From contig NZ_CP041188.1 in the NCBI RefSeq assembly GCF_006517235.1, positions 1,922,001 to 1,986,000 of the forward strand: a stretch of DNA of 64,000 nt, in the 5' to 3' direction. The translations under genes and the position numbers were made by a program. The stretch comes from Pseudarthrobacter sp. NIBRBAC000502772 (GTDB lineage Bacteria; Actinomycetota; Actinomycetes; Actinomycetales; Micrococcaceae). The notes beneath the pieces were generated by a model. The model was not told where the DNA came from, searched no databases, and saw nothing but the letters and a program-made list of their open reading frames with translations. Shown here in pieces: positions 18,973 through 30,010 of the stretch (positions are counted from its first letter, which is position 1; every line of letters begins with the position of its first letter).

Positions 18973-19005
18973 CGGGCCCGTGAATCTAATGGATTTGCGG
19001 GCCCG
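18973..19005. terminator. Inverted repeat after the FtsK gene
   Basis: Two CGGGCCCG blocks, extended by AATC/GATT, can pair around a short A/T-rich loop 14 nt after the FtsK stop. There is no U-tract. It may terminate or process the long operon transcript before the small secreted-protein gene. Confidence 0.4.
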
Positions 19006-19079
19006 TGGCGCGTGTAGGAGACTACCGGAAACACTGTTCGCTGCGGCAAGGGGGTGCCGCGCTGTCGAAAAGGTAAACC

Positions 19080-19646
19080 ATGATCCGATCCTCATCCGTG
19101 CTCCGCGACGTGTCCGCTGCTGCGGCCGCTGCGGTGCTGGCGCTCCTGGTTGGCCTTTCGGCGGCGGTCCCGGCGCAGGCCGAAGACGGTGAACCCACGC
19201 CGCAGTTGTGCCTGCTGAACTGTGAAACGGCCAGCACTGAGCCTAAGGATCCGGGCAAGGGCAAACCTGAAGTGCCGCCGGTAGTCCCGTCCCCAGTCGT
19301 CCCAACCCAGCCGGCGGCACCACCGCCCGCGGCGCCAGCACCGGTAACGGTTCCCACCCTCGCCCCGGAACCGAGCGCTTCGCCGACTGAGGAATCGCCG
19401 TCGGCCGCGCCCAGCACCACCATCGCCAGCCCGCCGTCGTCCGCAACCCCATCCACGGAACCGAACTGGAACAAGCCAGTCACCAAGTCGGCCAAGCCCA
19501 CACAGGCCGCCGCCGTTTCCCGGAACGACGGCTCCGGGCTCTTCGGCGGCCCCGGCCTGCTGGCCATCATGGCGGGCGTGCTGCTGGTGGGAGTCGCCGG
19601 CCTCGCCTTCGCCTGGTGGAGCCGGAACCGCCTCTCCTCACACTGA
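19080..19646 (+). CDS. Small secreted, membrane-anchored Pro/Ala-rich protein
   Basis: A 188-residue protein of unknown function. It has a signal peptide (basic N-terminus, Ala-rich core, likely cleavage after AVPAQA near residue 37), a short stretch with two cysteines (LCLLNC), a long Pro/Ala/Thr/Ser-rich stalk, and a C-terminal membrane helix (about 160-180) followed by RNRLSSH. The C-terminus resembles a sorting-signal tail but has no LPXTG motif. AAAGG precedes ATG 19080. It lies 121 nt after the FtsK-like gene on the same strand and may be an envelope partner of that system. Confidence 0.75.
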   Translation: MIRSSSVLRDVSAAAAAAVLALLVGLSAAVPAQAEDGEPTPQLCLLNCETASTEPKDPGKGKPEVPPVVPSPVVPTQPAAPPPAAPAPVTVPTLAPEPSASPTEESPSAAPSTTIASPPSSATPSTEPNWNKPVTKSAKPTQAAAVSRNDGSGLFGGPGLLAIMAGVLLVGVAGLAFAWWSRNRLSSH

Positions 19647-19689
19647 CCTTGGTTGTCCGGTGATCGAGCGTGTCGCCAGCCCCGACGTT

Positions 19690-22910
<3,221 letters not shown>

Positions 22911-22924
22911 CGGTGCAGCGCCAC

Positions 22925-22930
22925 TAACAT
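22925..22930 (+). promoter_or_regulatory. -10 hexamer of leaderless GNAT gene
   Basis: TAACAT ends 6 nt before GTG 22937, and no ribosome binding site is present. Confidence 0.55.
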
Positions 22931-22936
22931 TGTCAG

Positions 22937-23449
22937 GTGCAATCGCAAATAACCATCCGACCGGCCGTTGAGGCAGACTTCCAGGCCATCGCCAGGATCA
23001 CCGTGGACTCGTACCTGGCAGCAGGGTATTTCGACAGCGCGGACCATCCCTATATGCAGCAGATCCAGGATGTTGCCGCCCGTGCGGCGAAGGCCACGAT
23101 CTGGGTTGCCGAGCGTGACCGGCAGGTGGTGGGTTCCGTGACGCTGGCACTGGCAGGTGAACCGTTCGCCGACATCGCCCTCCCTGATGAGCTGGAGTTC
23201 CGGATGCTGGTGGTGGATCCCGCGGTGCAGCGCAGCGGCGCAGGCAAGGCCATGGTGGAAGCCATCATTGCGCATGCGAAATCGCTGGAGGGGATCACGG
23301 GCGTGGCCCTCACCACCGGCGGGACCTGGGAGAGCGCGCATGGCCTCTACCGGAAGACGGGCTTCAAACGAGTCCCGGAGCGTGACTGGCTGATTCCGGG
23401 CACCGACATAAAGCTGCTGGTTTACCGGCTTGACGTCCAGCCAACCTAA
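22937..23449 (+). CDS. GNAT family N-acetyltransferase
   Basis: A 170-residue single-domain acetyltransferase that transfers acetyl from acetyl-CoA to an unknown amine. The acetyl-CoA loop is seen as VVDPAVQRSGAGKAM (Q-x-x-G-x-G/A type) near residue 97. The C-terminal part (GLYRKTGFKRVPERD) is the typical beta-bulge and Y/F-x-x-x-G-F strand. The start is GTG 22937, with a -10 hexamer only 6 nt upstream, indicating a leaderless message. It has its own promoter, separate from the upstream phosphatase gene. Confidence 0.9.
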   Translation: MQSQITIRPAVEADFQAIARITVDSYLAAGYFDSADHPYMQQIQDVAARAAKATIWVAERDRQVVGSVTLALAGEPFADIALPDELEFRMLVVDPAVQRSGAGKAMVEAIIAHAKSLEGITGVALTTGGTWESAHGLYRKTGFKRVPERDWLIPGTDIKLLVYRLDVQPT

Positions 23450-23453
23450 AGTG

Positions 23454-23474
23454 GTGCCGACTCATTTTCGGCAC
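23454..23474. promoter_or_regulatory. Small hairpin between GNAT and ridA genes
   Basis: GTGCCGA and TCGGCAC pair perfectly around CTCATTT, just after the GNAT stop and 14 nt before the RidA start codon. It could be a weak terminator or an operator. Confidence 0.35.
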
Positions 23475-23487
23475 TGAAAGGCCCACC

Positions 23488-23871
23488 ATGCGCAAAACAT
23501 TCGGCACCGGCTCCGTCTGGGAGCAGACCCTCGGCTACTCCCGCGCCGTCCAGGTGGACAACACGCTCTACATCTCCGCCACGGCCGCCAGCGGCGAGGA
23601 CGGCATCGTGGGCGAGGACTTCTACACGCAGACCCAGTACATCCTGCAGAAGCTCGGCGTGGTCCTGGCCGATGCCGGCTTCAGCTTCGAAGACGTGGTC
23701 CAGTCCAAGCTGTACCTGACGGACATCAGCAAATGGGAAGAGGCCGGCCGCGCCCACGGCGAAGTCTTCGGCGAGATCCGCCCCACGCTGTCCCTCGTGC
23801 ATGTCCTGCCGTTCCTTGACCCGAAGATGCTCGTCGAAATCGAGCTCGTGGCACAGCGGAGCGCCAGCTAG
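23488..23871 (+). CDS. RidA family protein (Rid/YER057c/UK114)
   Basis: A 127-residue trimeric-type small enzyme. RidA members deaminate reactive imine/enamine intermediates released by PLP enzymes. The family pattern is clear: YSRAVQVDNTLYISATAA at the N-terminus, QTQYILQKLGVVLADAGFSFEDVVQSK in the middle, then EIRPTLSLVHV carrying the conserved Arg. The first strand is more divergent than classical RidA, so a Rid subfamily other than the archetype is possible. GAAAGG lies 8 nt before ATG 23488. Confidence 0.88.
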   Translation: MRKTFGTGSVWEQTLGYSRAVQVDNTLYISATAASGEDGIVGEDFYTQTQYILQKLGVVLADAGFSFEDVVQSKLYLTDISKWEEAGRAHGEVFGEIRPTLSLVHVLPFLDPKMLVEIELVAQRSAS

Positions 23872-23876
23872 CACCC

Positions 23877-23915
23877 CTCCCGCGCTCAAGGGATGGGGCC
23901 TCAGGCCGGCGGGAG
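23877..23915. terminator. Hairpin between convergent ridA and response-regulator genes
   Basis: CTCCCGC (23877-23883) pairs with GCGGGAG (23909-23915), with GGCC/GGCC pairing possible inside. It overlaps the 3' end of the response-regulator gene and could stop transcription from both sides. Confidence 0.4.
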
Positions 23916-24566
23916 GCTGTAGCGGTGTTCCGGGCGTCCGGTGGTTCCGTAGCGCAGTTGGATGTCGACGGCGCCGTCGTCGGCCAGCGATGACAGGTAC
24001 CGTTGCGCCGTGGCCCGGGAAACCCCCACTCGGGTGGCCACTTCCACCGCCGAATACTGTTCGCCGGCAACCAGCGATTCCAGCACCGCGGCCTCGGTGG
24101 CGGAGCGGGGTTTGGCCGCCGGCGTCACGTCCCCGGGGATAAGCGCCCGTTTGGCCCGCTCCACGGAGCCCTGGTCCAGGGCCCCGGGCTGGCCCAGCAG
24201 CCTGCGGTACCGGGCATACGAACGTAGCTGCTGCGAGAGCGACTCGGCGGTAAAGGGCTTCAACAGGTACCCGAGGGCGCCGCGGCGGAACGCTTTCCGC
24301 AGCGACTCGGCGTCCGATGCGGCACTGAGGATCATGGTGTCCACATCCAGCTGCTGCAGCAGGTCGAGACCTGAGGCGTCCGGCAGGTAGACATCCAGCA
24401 ACACCAGGTCCGGGCGGAGGCTGTGGATCGCCTGCAGCGCCAGGGATGCCGACCCCACCGGCGCCAGCGCCAGGAATCCCGCCACCGAATCCACATACGT
24501 CGCGTGCAGCTTGGCCACGTGGAAATCGTCGTCCACAATCAGCACCCTGAAATCCTCAGGCATCAT
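23901..24566 (-). CDS. Citrate/malate-type response regulator (CitB/DctR family)
   Basis: A 221-residue response regulator. The receiver domain contains LIVDDDF near residue 9, the phospho-acceptor Asp in LVLLDVYLPDASG near residue 57, and Lys in LLKPF near 105. The C-terminal part (EAAVLESL...SAVEVATRVGVSRATAQRYLSSL) is the helix-turn-helix of the CitB/DcuR type rather than an OmpR- or NarL-type domain. Its start overlaps the end of the histidine-kinase gene by 11 nt, so the two are cotranscribed. The pair diverges from a CitMHS transporter gene, its probable target. Confidence 0.93.
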   Translation of the reverse strand: MMPEDFRVLIVDDDFHVAKLHATYVDSVAGFLALAPVGSASLALQAIHSLRPDLVLLDVYLPDASGLDLLQQLDVDTMILSAASDAESLRKAFRRGALGYLLKPFTAESLSQQLRSYARYRRLLGQPGALDQGSVERAKRALIPGDVTPAAKPRSATEAAVLESLVAGEQYSAVEVATRVGVSRATAQRYLSSLADDGAVDIQLRYGTTGRPEHRYSLPPA

Positions 24567-26340
24567 TGTCCTTTCCAGCTAAATCCTGGGTCCCCGCAAG
24601 TGTCCCGGCGGTGGTCCCGGCCGTTGTGCGTGGAAGGGAAGCCATAAACACAGCGCCGGGTCCGCCCGGTGTCCCCGGCTCCAGCAAGCGGACGTCCCCG
24701 CCGCGGCGCCGGGCCAGCTTCCGGGCCAGGGCCAGGCCCAACCCCTGTCCGCCACTCTTGCCGCCACTCCGTCCACCGGCAGCCGCCGGAGCCGGCACTA
24801 CTGGGCCAGCCGCCGTCGTAAATCCCTCGGCGAAGACCGCTTCCGCATTCGTCCCGGCGGCCAGCCCGTCGCCGGAATCGGCGACGACGATGTGCAGCGT
24901 CCCGCCGTCGTCGTGCGGTTCATCCAGCACCTCCAGCTCCACCCAGCGATCCGGGGAGGAGCCGGCGACGGCGGCGTTCACCGCGTTGTCGATCAGGTTG
25001 CCCAGTACGGTGGTCACGTCCTGCGGCTCGGTGACCTGGCCGCGGACCAGGGTTTCGGGCCCGATCCGCAGCGTGACGCCGCGCTCATCGGCCTCCACGC
25101 CCTTGGCACCCACAAAGGCCTGCAGGTACGGGTCCTGCAACAGTTCCGCCTGGTCCACCGGGAACTTCAGCGGCCCCGTGGCGGCCAGCCCGGCCAGGTA
25201 ACTGCGGGCCTGTTGGTGCTGCCCGATGCTCATCAGGCCGGCGATGGTGTGCAGCTGGTTGGCGAATTCGTGGCGCTGGGCGCGCAGGGCCGCGGACATG
25301 GTGCCCACGGCGTCGAGCTGCCGGGTGAGCTGCTGGAGTTCGGTGCGGTCCCGGAGCATCACCACCCAGCCCAGGTCCTCGCTTCGATGCAGGGCCTTGC
25401 GCGCGCTGGCCACCAGGACACTGCCGCCGGCTACGAGTTCGATGGCGTCCGCCTCCGCAGCGTCCGGCCGCGTCAGCGTCCTGAGCTGCTCGGGCACAGG
25501 AGCGTCGGCCCACGGCGTCCCGGAAAGGTCCGGCTGCTCCAGAAGGCGCTGCGCGGCTGCGTTGAACACGCTGATCCTGCCGTCGGCCGAAACGCCGATG
25601 ACGCCGTCGTCCACGCCCTGCAGCACAGCCACCTGGTCGTGCACCAGCGTGCTGATTTCCTCAGGCTCCAGGCCAAGCGTCAGTCGCTGGAGCCGGCGCC
25701 GCAGCAGGAACGAGGCCAGCACCCCTGCCAACAGCGCACCTGCGGCGGTCAGCCCCACCGGGCCGATGTCGCGCGCAACGCTTTGGCCCACGCTCTCCAT
25801 GGAGTATCCAACGCTGACCTCGCCCACAACAGTCCCACCGCCGGTGCCGGTTCCGGTGCCGGGCGCGTAAACGGGGACCTTCGCGCCGGCAGAGGGCCCC
25901 AGTGTCCCGGTGTTCCGCGTGGTGACCTCCTGACCGGCGAGGGCCTCGGACGGATCGGTGCTGACTTTCTCGCCCAGCCGGTCCGGGTCCGGGTGTGCCA
26001 GGCGCAGGCCGGTTTCGTCGGTGATCACCACAAACAGTGCCCCGGTCCGGGTCCGGACCGCCTCGGCGGCAGCCATCAGCGGTCCGGCGCGGAGCACAGC
26101 GGGCGGGGGAGTGCCCGCGCCCTCGCTGATGGCCAGAACATTGGCCTGCACTGAAGGATCCGCGGCGACGGCGCGGGCCAGCGTCAGGGCCTGGTTTTCT
26201 GCCTCGCGGCCCACGCGGTCGTAGGTCAGCCAGGCGTGGACGGCGGCGCTGAGGAGCACCACCAGCAGGACCACGCCCAGCTGGAGGAAGAGCGTCTGCG
26301 TGGAGAACCGCAACGGCGGTGTGCGTGGCGAACGCGGCAT
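24556..26340 (-). CDS. Citrate/dicarboxylate sensor histidine kinase (CitA/DcuS family)
   Basis: A 594-residue membrane sensor. One helix near residues 15-40, an extracytoplasmic sensor domain (about 45-185) and a second helix near 195-215 precede a PAS domain (DGVIGVSADGRISVFNAAAQ). The phospho-acceptor region is RHEFANQLHTIAGL (His about residue 357), typical of CitA/DcuS kinases. The ATPase domain has NLIDNAVNAA, DSGDGL and GQGLGLAL. It probably binds citrate or a related acid outside the cell and activates the transporter across the intergenic region. C-terminal Gly/Pro-rich insertions are a minor oddity. Confidence 0.93.
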   Translation of the reverse strand: MPRSPRTPPLRFSTQTLFLQLGVVLLVVLLSAAVHAWLTYDRVGREAENQALTLARAVAADPSVQANVLAISEGAGTPPPAVLRAGPLMAAAEAVRTRTGALFVVITDETGLRLAHPDPDRLGEKVSTDPSEALAGQEVTTRNTGTLGPSAGAKVPVYAPGTGTGTGGGTVVGEVSVGYSMESVGQSVARDIGPVGLTAAGALLAGVLASFLLRRRLQRLTLGLEPEEISTLVHDQVAVLQGVDDGVIGVSADGRISVFNAAAQRLLEQPDLSGTPWADAPVPEQLRTLTRPDAAEADAIELVAGGSVLVASARKALHRSEDLGWVVMLRDRTELQQLTRQLDAVGTMSAALRAQRHEFANQLHTIAGLMSIGQHQQARSYLAGLAATGPLKFPVDQAELLQDPYLQAFVGAKGVEADERGVTLRIGPETLVRGQVTEPQDVTTVLGNLIDNAVNAAVAGSSPDRWVELEVLDEPHDDGGTLHIVVADSGDGLAAGTNAEAVFAEGFTTAAGPVVPAPAAAGGRSGGKSGGQGLGLALARKLARRRGGDVRLLEPGTPGGPGAVFMASLPRTTAGTTAGTLAGTQDLAGKDNDA

Positions 26341-26491
26341 GGTCCTCCCTTCTTCGGGCCTGGTGTGAGCACAATGCGCAAAATGCTCCGAACAAGCAGT
26401 ATGCCAATCAATTGAGCCAAAGGCACTGCCGTGACGTCCGCCACCCTAATGTCTGTAGCACGCGTCACACTGCGGTGGCGTTGTTCACATG

Positions 26492-26497
26492 AAGGAG
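26492..26497 (+). promoter_or_regulatory. Ribosome binding site that fixes the citrate transporter start
   Basis: AAGGAG lies 6 nt before GTG 26504. It sits inside the longer reading frame that begins at ATG 26489, so GTG 26504 is the more likely start. Confidence 0.6.
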
Positions 26498-26503
26498 CCG
26501 GCC

Positions 26504-28006
26504 GTGCTGGTATTACTTGGATTCGCAATGATCGCGGTATTCATGGTGCTGATCATGACAAAGAAGTTGACGCCAGTACTGGCGCTGATCATCGTCCCCA
26601 CCGTTTTTGGCCTGATCGCAGGTGCCGGACTGGGCATCGGGGACATGGTCCTGGAGTCAATGAAGTCCATGACGTCCACGGCGGCACTCCTGATGTTCGC
26701 CATCATCTACTTCGGCCTGATGATCGACGTCGGGCTGTTCGACTCCCTGGTGAAGTTCATCCTCCGCAAGCTCGGCAATGACCCCGCCAAGGTGGTGCTC
26801 GGCACCGCGATCCTGGCGGCCGCAGTCTCACTGGACGGCGACGGCTCCACGACCTTCATCCTCACCACCGCTGCCATGCTGCCGGTGTACCTGCGCCTGA
26901 AGATGAGCCCCGTTGTCCTCACCTGCGTGGCCGGCCTGGCCAACGGCACCATGAACATCCTGCCGTGGGGCGGTCCCACTGCCCGCGCCGCCACCGCGCT
27001 CCACCTGGACGTCAACGACGTTTTTGTCCCGATGATCCCGTCCCTCATCGCCGGCCTGGTAGTGGTCTTTGGCTTCGCCTGGCTCCTGGGCCTGCAGGAA
27101 CGCAACCGCCTCCGCGCCACTGCACCGGAAATCTGGGGAACTCCGGACACGGTAGAACCATTCACTGCTGAAAAGTTCGACGGCGGCGCTTCCGACGGCG
27201 GCACCGCCGCTGCCTCCGCCGGTACCGGCCGCAGTGGGTCGCGTTCCCCCGGAACCGGAAGTCCCGCCGTCGGCGGCTACACTCCGGAAGGTTCTTCAGT
27301 TGCTGTCCTGGAACGCACCGAAACTCTGGTGGATGAAAGGGATTCCGCCATGGCCGATACCGCGCTGGACCCGAACCGCAGGACGCTGCGCCCCAAGCTG
27401 TTCTGGTTCAACTTCGGACTGACGGTCGCCGTCATGGTGGTGCTCGTGGCCAACATCGTGCCACTGCCGTTTGTCTTCATGGTGGGCTCCGCCATCGCAC
27501 TGCTGGTGAACTTCCCGAAGGTCAAGGAACAAGGCGAGCAGCTGATCGCCCACGCACCGTCCATCGTGGCCGTGGTCAGCATGGTGATGGCCGCGGCTGT
27601 CCTCACCGGCGTCCTGAAGGGCACCGGCATGGTCGAGGCCATGTCCGCGTGGCTGGTCCAGATCATCCCCTCCAGCATGGGCCCGTTCATGGCCGTCATC
27701 ACCGGCGTCCTCAGCATCCCCATGACGTTCTTCATGAGCAACGACGCCTTCTACTTCGGCGTCCTGCCGGTGCTCAGCGAGACCGCCGCACACTACGGAA
27801 TCAGCGCCGCGGAGATGGCGCGTGCCTCCATCACCGGACAGCCGTTCCACCTGCAGAGCCCGCTGGTTCCGGCCATCCTCCTGCTGGTTTCGCTGGCCAA
27901 GGTGGACCTCGGCGACCACCACAAAAAGGTCCTATGGCGCACCGCGGTGGTTTCGCTCGTCATGTTGGGTGTGGGGATGCTGACGGGAGCCATCGGGATC
28001 GGTTAG
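26504..28006 (+). CDS. CitMHS family citrate transporter
   Basis: A 500-residue polytopic membrane protein (505 if ATG 26489 is used) of the CitM/CitH family, which imports metal-citrate complexes with protons. About twelve hydrophobic segments are visible, split into two halves by a hydrophilic Gly/Ser-rich loop (about residues 220-285). Family motifs include SLDGDGSTTFILTTAAMLP and NILPWGGPTARA in the first half and MTFFMSNDAFYFG plus GQPFHLQSPLVPA in the second. It diverges from the CitA/CitB-type two-component genes across a 150-nt control region, which supports citrate-induced expression. Confidence 0.95.
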   Translation: MLVLLGFAMIAVFMVLIMTKKLTPVLALIIVPTVFGLIAGAGLGIGDMVLESMKSMTSTAALLMFAIIYFGLMIDVGLFDSLVKFILRKLGNDPAKVVLGTAILAAAVSLDGDGSTTFILTTAAMLPVYLRLKMSPVVLTCVAGLANGTMNILPWGGPTARAATALHLDVNDVFVPMIPSLIAGLVVVFGFAWLLGLQERNRLRATAPEIWGTPDTVEPFTAEKFDGGASDGGTAAASAGTGRSGSRSPGTGSPAVGGYTPEGSSVAVLERTETLVDERDSAMADTALDPNRRTLRPKLFWFNFGLTVAVMVVLVANIVPLPFVFMVGSAIALLVNFPKVKEQGEQLIAHAPSIVAVVSMVMAAAVLTGVLKGTGMVEAMSAWLVQIIPSSMGPFMAVITGVLSIPMTFFMSNDAFYFGVLPVLSETAAHYGISAAEMARASITGQPFHLQSPLVPAILLLVSLAKVDLGDHHKKVLWRTAVVSLVMLGVGMLTGAIGIG

Positions 28007-28055
28007 TCTGTAGCTGCCTGTGGCCGGTCCCCGTGACCGGGACCACGGCACCGAG

Positions 28056-28095
28056 GTGCCCGTCTGACGCCCGCTGGGGGTCGTCAGACGGGCAC
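28056..28095. terminator. Strong hairpin after the citrate transporter
   Basis: GTGCCCGTCTGACG and CGTCAGACGGGCAC form a perfect 14-bp stem with a 12-nt loop. It has no long U-tract but is stable and ends the CitMHS transcript before gatC. Confidence 0.7.
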
Positions 28096-28109
28096 TGACG
28101 TTTCCCCAC

Positions 28110-28115
28110 TAGACT
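28110..28115 (+). promoter_or_regulatory. Candidate -10 of gatCAB
   Basis: TAGACT lies 36 nt upstream of gatC, after the terminator. A short TTCGG/CCGAA hairpin (28118-28135) would be at the start of the transcript. The -35 region is weak. Confidence 0.4.
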
Positions 28116-28151
28116 GGTTCGGAAAACAATCCGAACCTGCAGGGGAGATCC

Positions 28152-28448
28152 ATGGCTGCGATCAACCGTGACGATGTTGCGCACCTCGCGCAGCTCGCTC
28201 ACATCGAGATGAGTGCTGAAGAGCTGGACAGGATGGCCGGCGAACTCGCCGTCATCGTTGAATCAGTGAAGTCCGTGAGTGAAGCCGCCGGTGATGACGT
28301 CCCGGCAACCTCCCATCCGATCCCGCTGACCAACGTGTTCCGCGAGGACGTTGTGGGCCACACCTTCACCGCGGAGCAGGCACTCTCGGGAGCTCCGGAT
28401 TCCGATGAGAACCGTTTCAAGGTCCCGGCAATCCTGGATGAGGCATAA
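28152..28448 (+). CDS. gatC: Aspartyl/glutamyl-tRNA amidotransferase subunit C
   Basis: A 98-residue subunit that stabilises GatA in the GatCAB complex, which converts Asp-tRNA(Asn) and Glu-tRNA(Gln) to the amidated forms. The GatC pattern is clear: [19 protein letters not shown] at the N-terminus and a C-terminal segment with FREDVVG and KVPAILDEA that wraps the A/B interface. GGGGAG lies a few nt before ATG 28152. The gene is the first of the gatC-gatA-gatB operon. Confidence 0.97.
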   Translation: MAAINRDDVAHLAQLAHIEMSAEELDRMAGELAVIVESVKSVSEAAGDDVPATSHPIPLTNVFREDVVGHTFTAEQALSGAPDSDENRFKVPAILDEA

Positions 28449-28450
28449 CC

Positions 28451-30010
28451 ATGACTGACACCAACGAACTCATCCGCCTCTCGGCCGCGCAGCTGGCCGC
28501 CAAGCTGGCCGCCCGCGAGGTCACCTCCGTCGAGGTCACCCAGGCGTACCTCGACCGCATCGCAGCTGTCGACGGCGGCGAACGCGGCGTGAACGCGTTC
28601 CTGCACGTGAACACGGCAGAAGCGCTCGCCGTCGCTGCCGAGGTGGACGCCATCCGTGCCGCCGGCGGTGCCGCGGCCGAGGAACTCCACGTCCTCGCCG
28701 GCGTGCCGATCGCCGTCAAGGACCTCATCGTCACCATCGGCCAGCCCACCACTGCGGGCTCCAAGATCCTCGAGGGCTGGCACAGCCCCTACGACGCCAC
28801 GGTGGTCAAGCGCCTCCGCGCCGCCAAAATGCCCATCCTGGGCAAAACCAACCTGGACGAATTCGCCATGGGTTCCTCCACCGAGCACTCCGCGTACGGT
28901 CCCACCCGCAACCCGTGGGACCTGGACCGGATCCCCGGCGGTTCCGGCGGCGGCTCGGCTGCGGCCGTTGCTGCGTTTGAGGCCCCGCTGGCGCTCGGCA
29001 CGGACACCGGCGGATCCATCCGCCAGCCCGGCGCCGTCACCGGCACCGTGGGAGTCAAGCCCACCTACGGCGGCGTTTCCCGCTACGGTGCCATCGCGAT
29101 GGCTTCCTCGCTGGACCAGATCGGCCCGGTTTCCCGCACCGTCCTGGACTCGGCGCTGCTGCACCAGGTCATCGGCGGGCATGACCCCTTTGACTCCACG
29201 TCCCTGCCCGACCCCCTGGCAGACCTCGTCGCTGCCGCCCGCGTGGGCAACGTCGAAGGCATGCGGATCGGCATCATCAAGGAACTCCACGGCGAGGGCT
29301 ATCAGGCCGGCGTCGAAAACCGCTTCAACGAATCCCTGGAACTGCTCAAGCAGGCCGGTGCGGAAATCGTCGAGGTCTCCTGCCCCAACTTCCAGTACGC
29401 CCTCGGCGCCTACTACCTGATCATGCCGTCGGAGGCCTCCTCCAACCTGGCAAAGTTCGACGGCGTCCGGTACGGCCTGCGTGTCCTCCCCGAGGACGGA
29501 CCCATGACCATCGAACGCGTGATGGGTGCCACCCGCGCCGCCGGCTTCGGCGCCGAGGTCAAGCGCCGCATCATCCTGGGCACTTATGCCCTGAGCGCCG
29601 GCTACTACGACGCGTACTACGGTTCGGCCCAGAAGGTCCGCACCCTGGTCCAGCGCGACTTCGAGGCCGCGTTCGCGCAGGCCGACGTCCTGATCTCTCC
29701 CACGGCGCCCACCACGGCGTTCAAGCTCGGGGAGAAACTGAATGATCCGCTGGCGATGTACCTCAACGACGTCGCCACCATCCCCGCCAACCTGGCCGGC
29801 GTGCCCGGACTTACCCTGCCCGGCGGCCTGGCTGACGAAGACGGCCTTCCCGTCGGCATCCAGCTGCTGGCTCCGGCCCGCGAGGATGCCCGGCTCTACC
29901 GGGTGGGTGCTGTCCTGGAATCCCTCCTGGAGGCACAGTGGGGCGGCCCGCTCCTGGACCAGGCGCCGCCGTTGGTTGAGACCCTTGTTGACGCCAAGGA
30001 GGCAAAATAA
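28451..30010 (+). CDS. gatA: Aspartyl/glutamyl-tRNA amidotransferase subunit A
   Basis: A 519-residue amidase-signature enzyme that hydrolyses glutamine and channels ammonia to GatB. The catalytic Ser-cisSer-Lys set is visible: Lys in AVKDLIVT near residue 90, the glycine/serine loop [13 protein letters not shown] near 165-177, and [12 protein letters not shown] near 187. Length is normal. It starts 2 nt after the gatC stop, and its own stop overlaps the gatB start (TAATG). Confidence 0.97.
   Translation: MTDTNELIRLSAAQLAAKLAAREVTSVEVTQAYLDRIAAVDGGERGVNAFLHVNTAEALAVAAEVDAIRAAGGAAAEELHVLAGVPIAVKDLIVTIGQPTTAGSKILEGWHSPYDATVVKRLRAAKMPILGKTNLDEFAMGSSTEHSAYGPTRNPWDLDRIPGGSGGGSAAAVAAFEAPLALGTDTGGSIRQPGAVTGTVGVKPTYGGVSRYGAIAMASSLDQIGPVSRTVLDSALLHQVIGGHDPFDSTSLPDPLADLVAAARVGNVEGMRIGIIKELHGEGYQAGVENRFNESLELLKQAGAEIVEVSCPNFQYALGAYYLIMPSEASSNLAKFDGVRYGLRVLPEDGPMTIERVMGATRAAGFGAEVKRRIILGTYALSAGYYDAYYGSAQKVRTLVQRDFEAAFAQADVLISPTAPTTAFKLGEKLNDPLAMYLNDVATIPANLAGVPGLTLPGGLADEDGLPVGIQLLAPAREDARLYRVGAVLESLLEAQWGGPLLDQAPPLVETLVDAKEAK

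Noticed and set aside
1..19646. WXG100/Esx genes of a classical type VII secretion system
   Set aside because: No ~100-codon frame with a W-x-G pattern was found in this operon; they may lie upstream of the window or be absent.
24892..26154. 420-codon plus-strand frame opposite the histidine kinase
   Set aside because: The minus strand encodes a full sensor kinase; the plus frame has no domain and no start signal.
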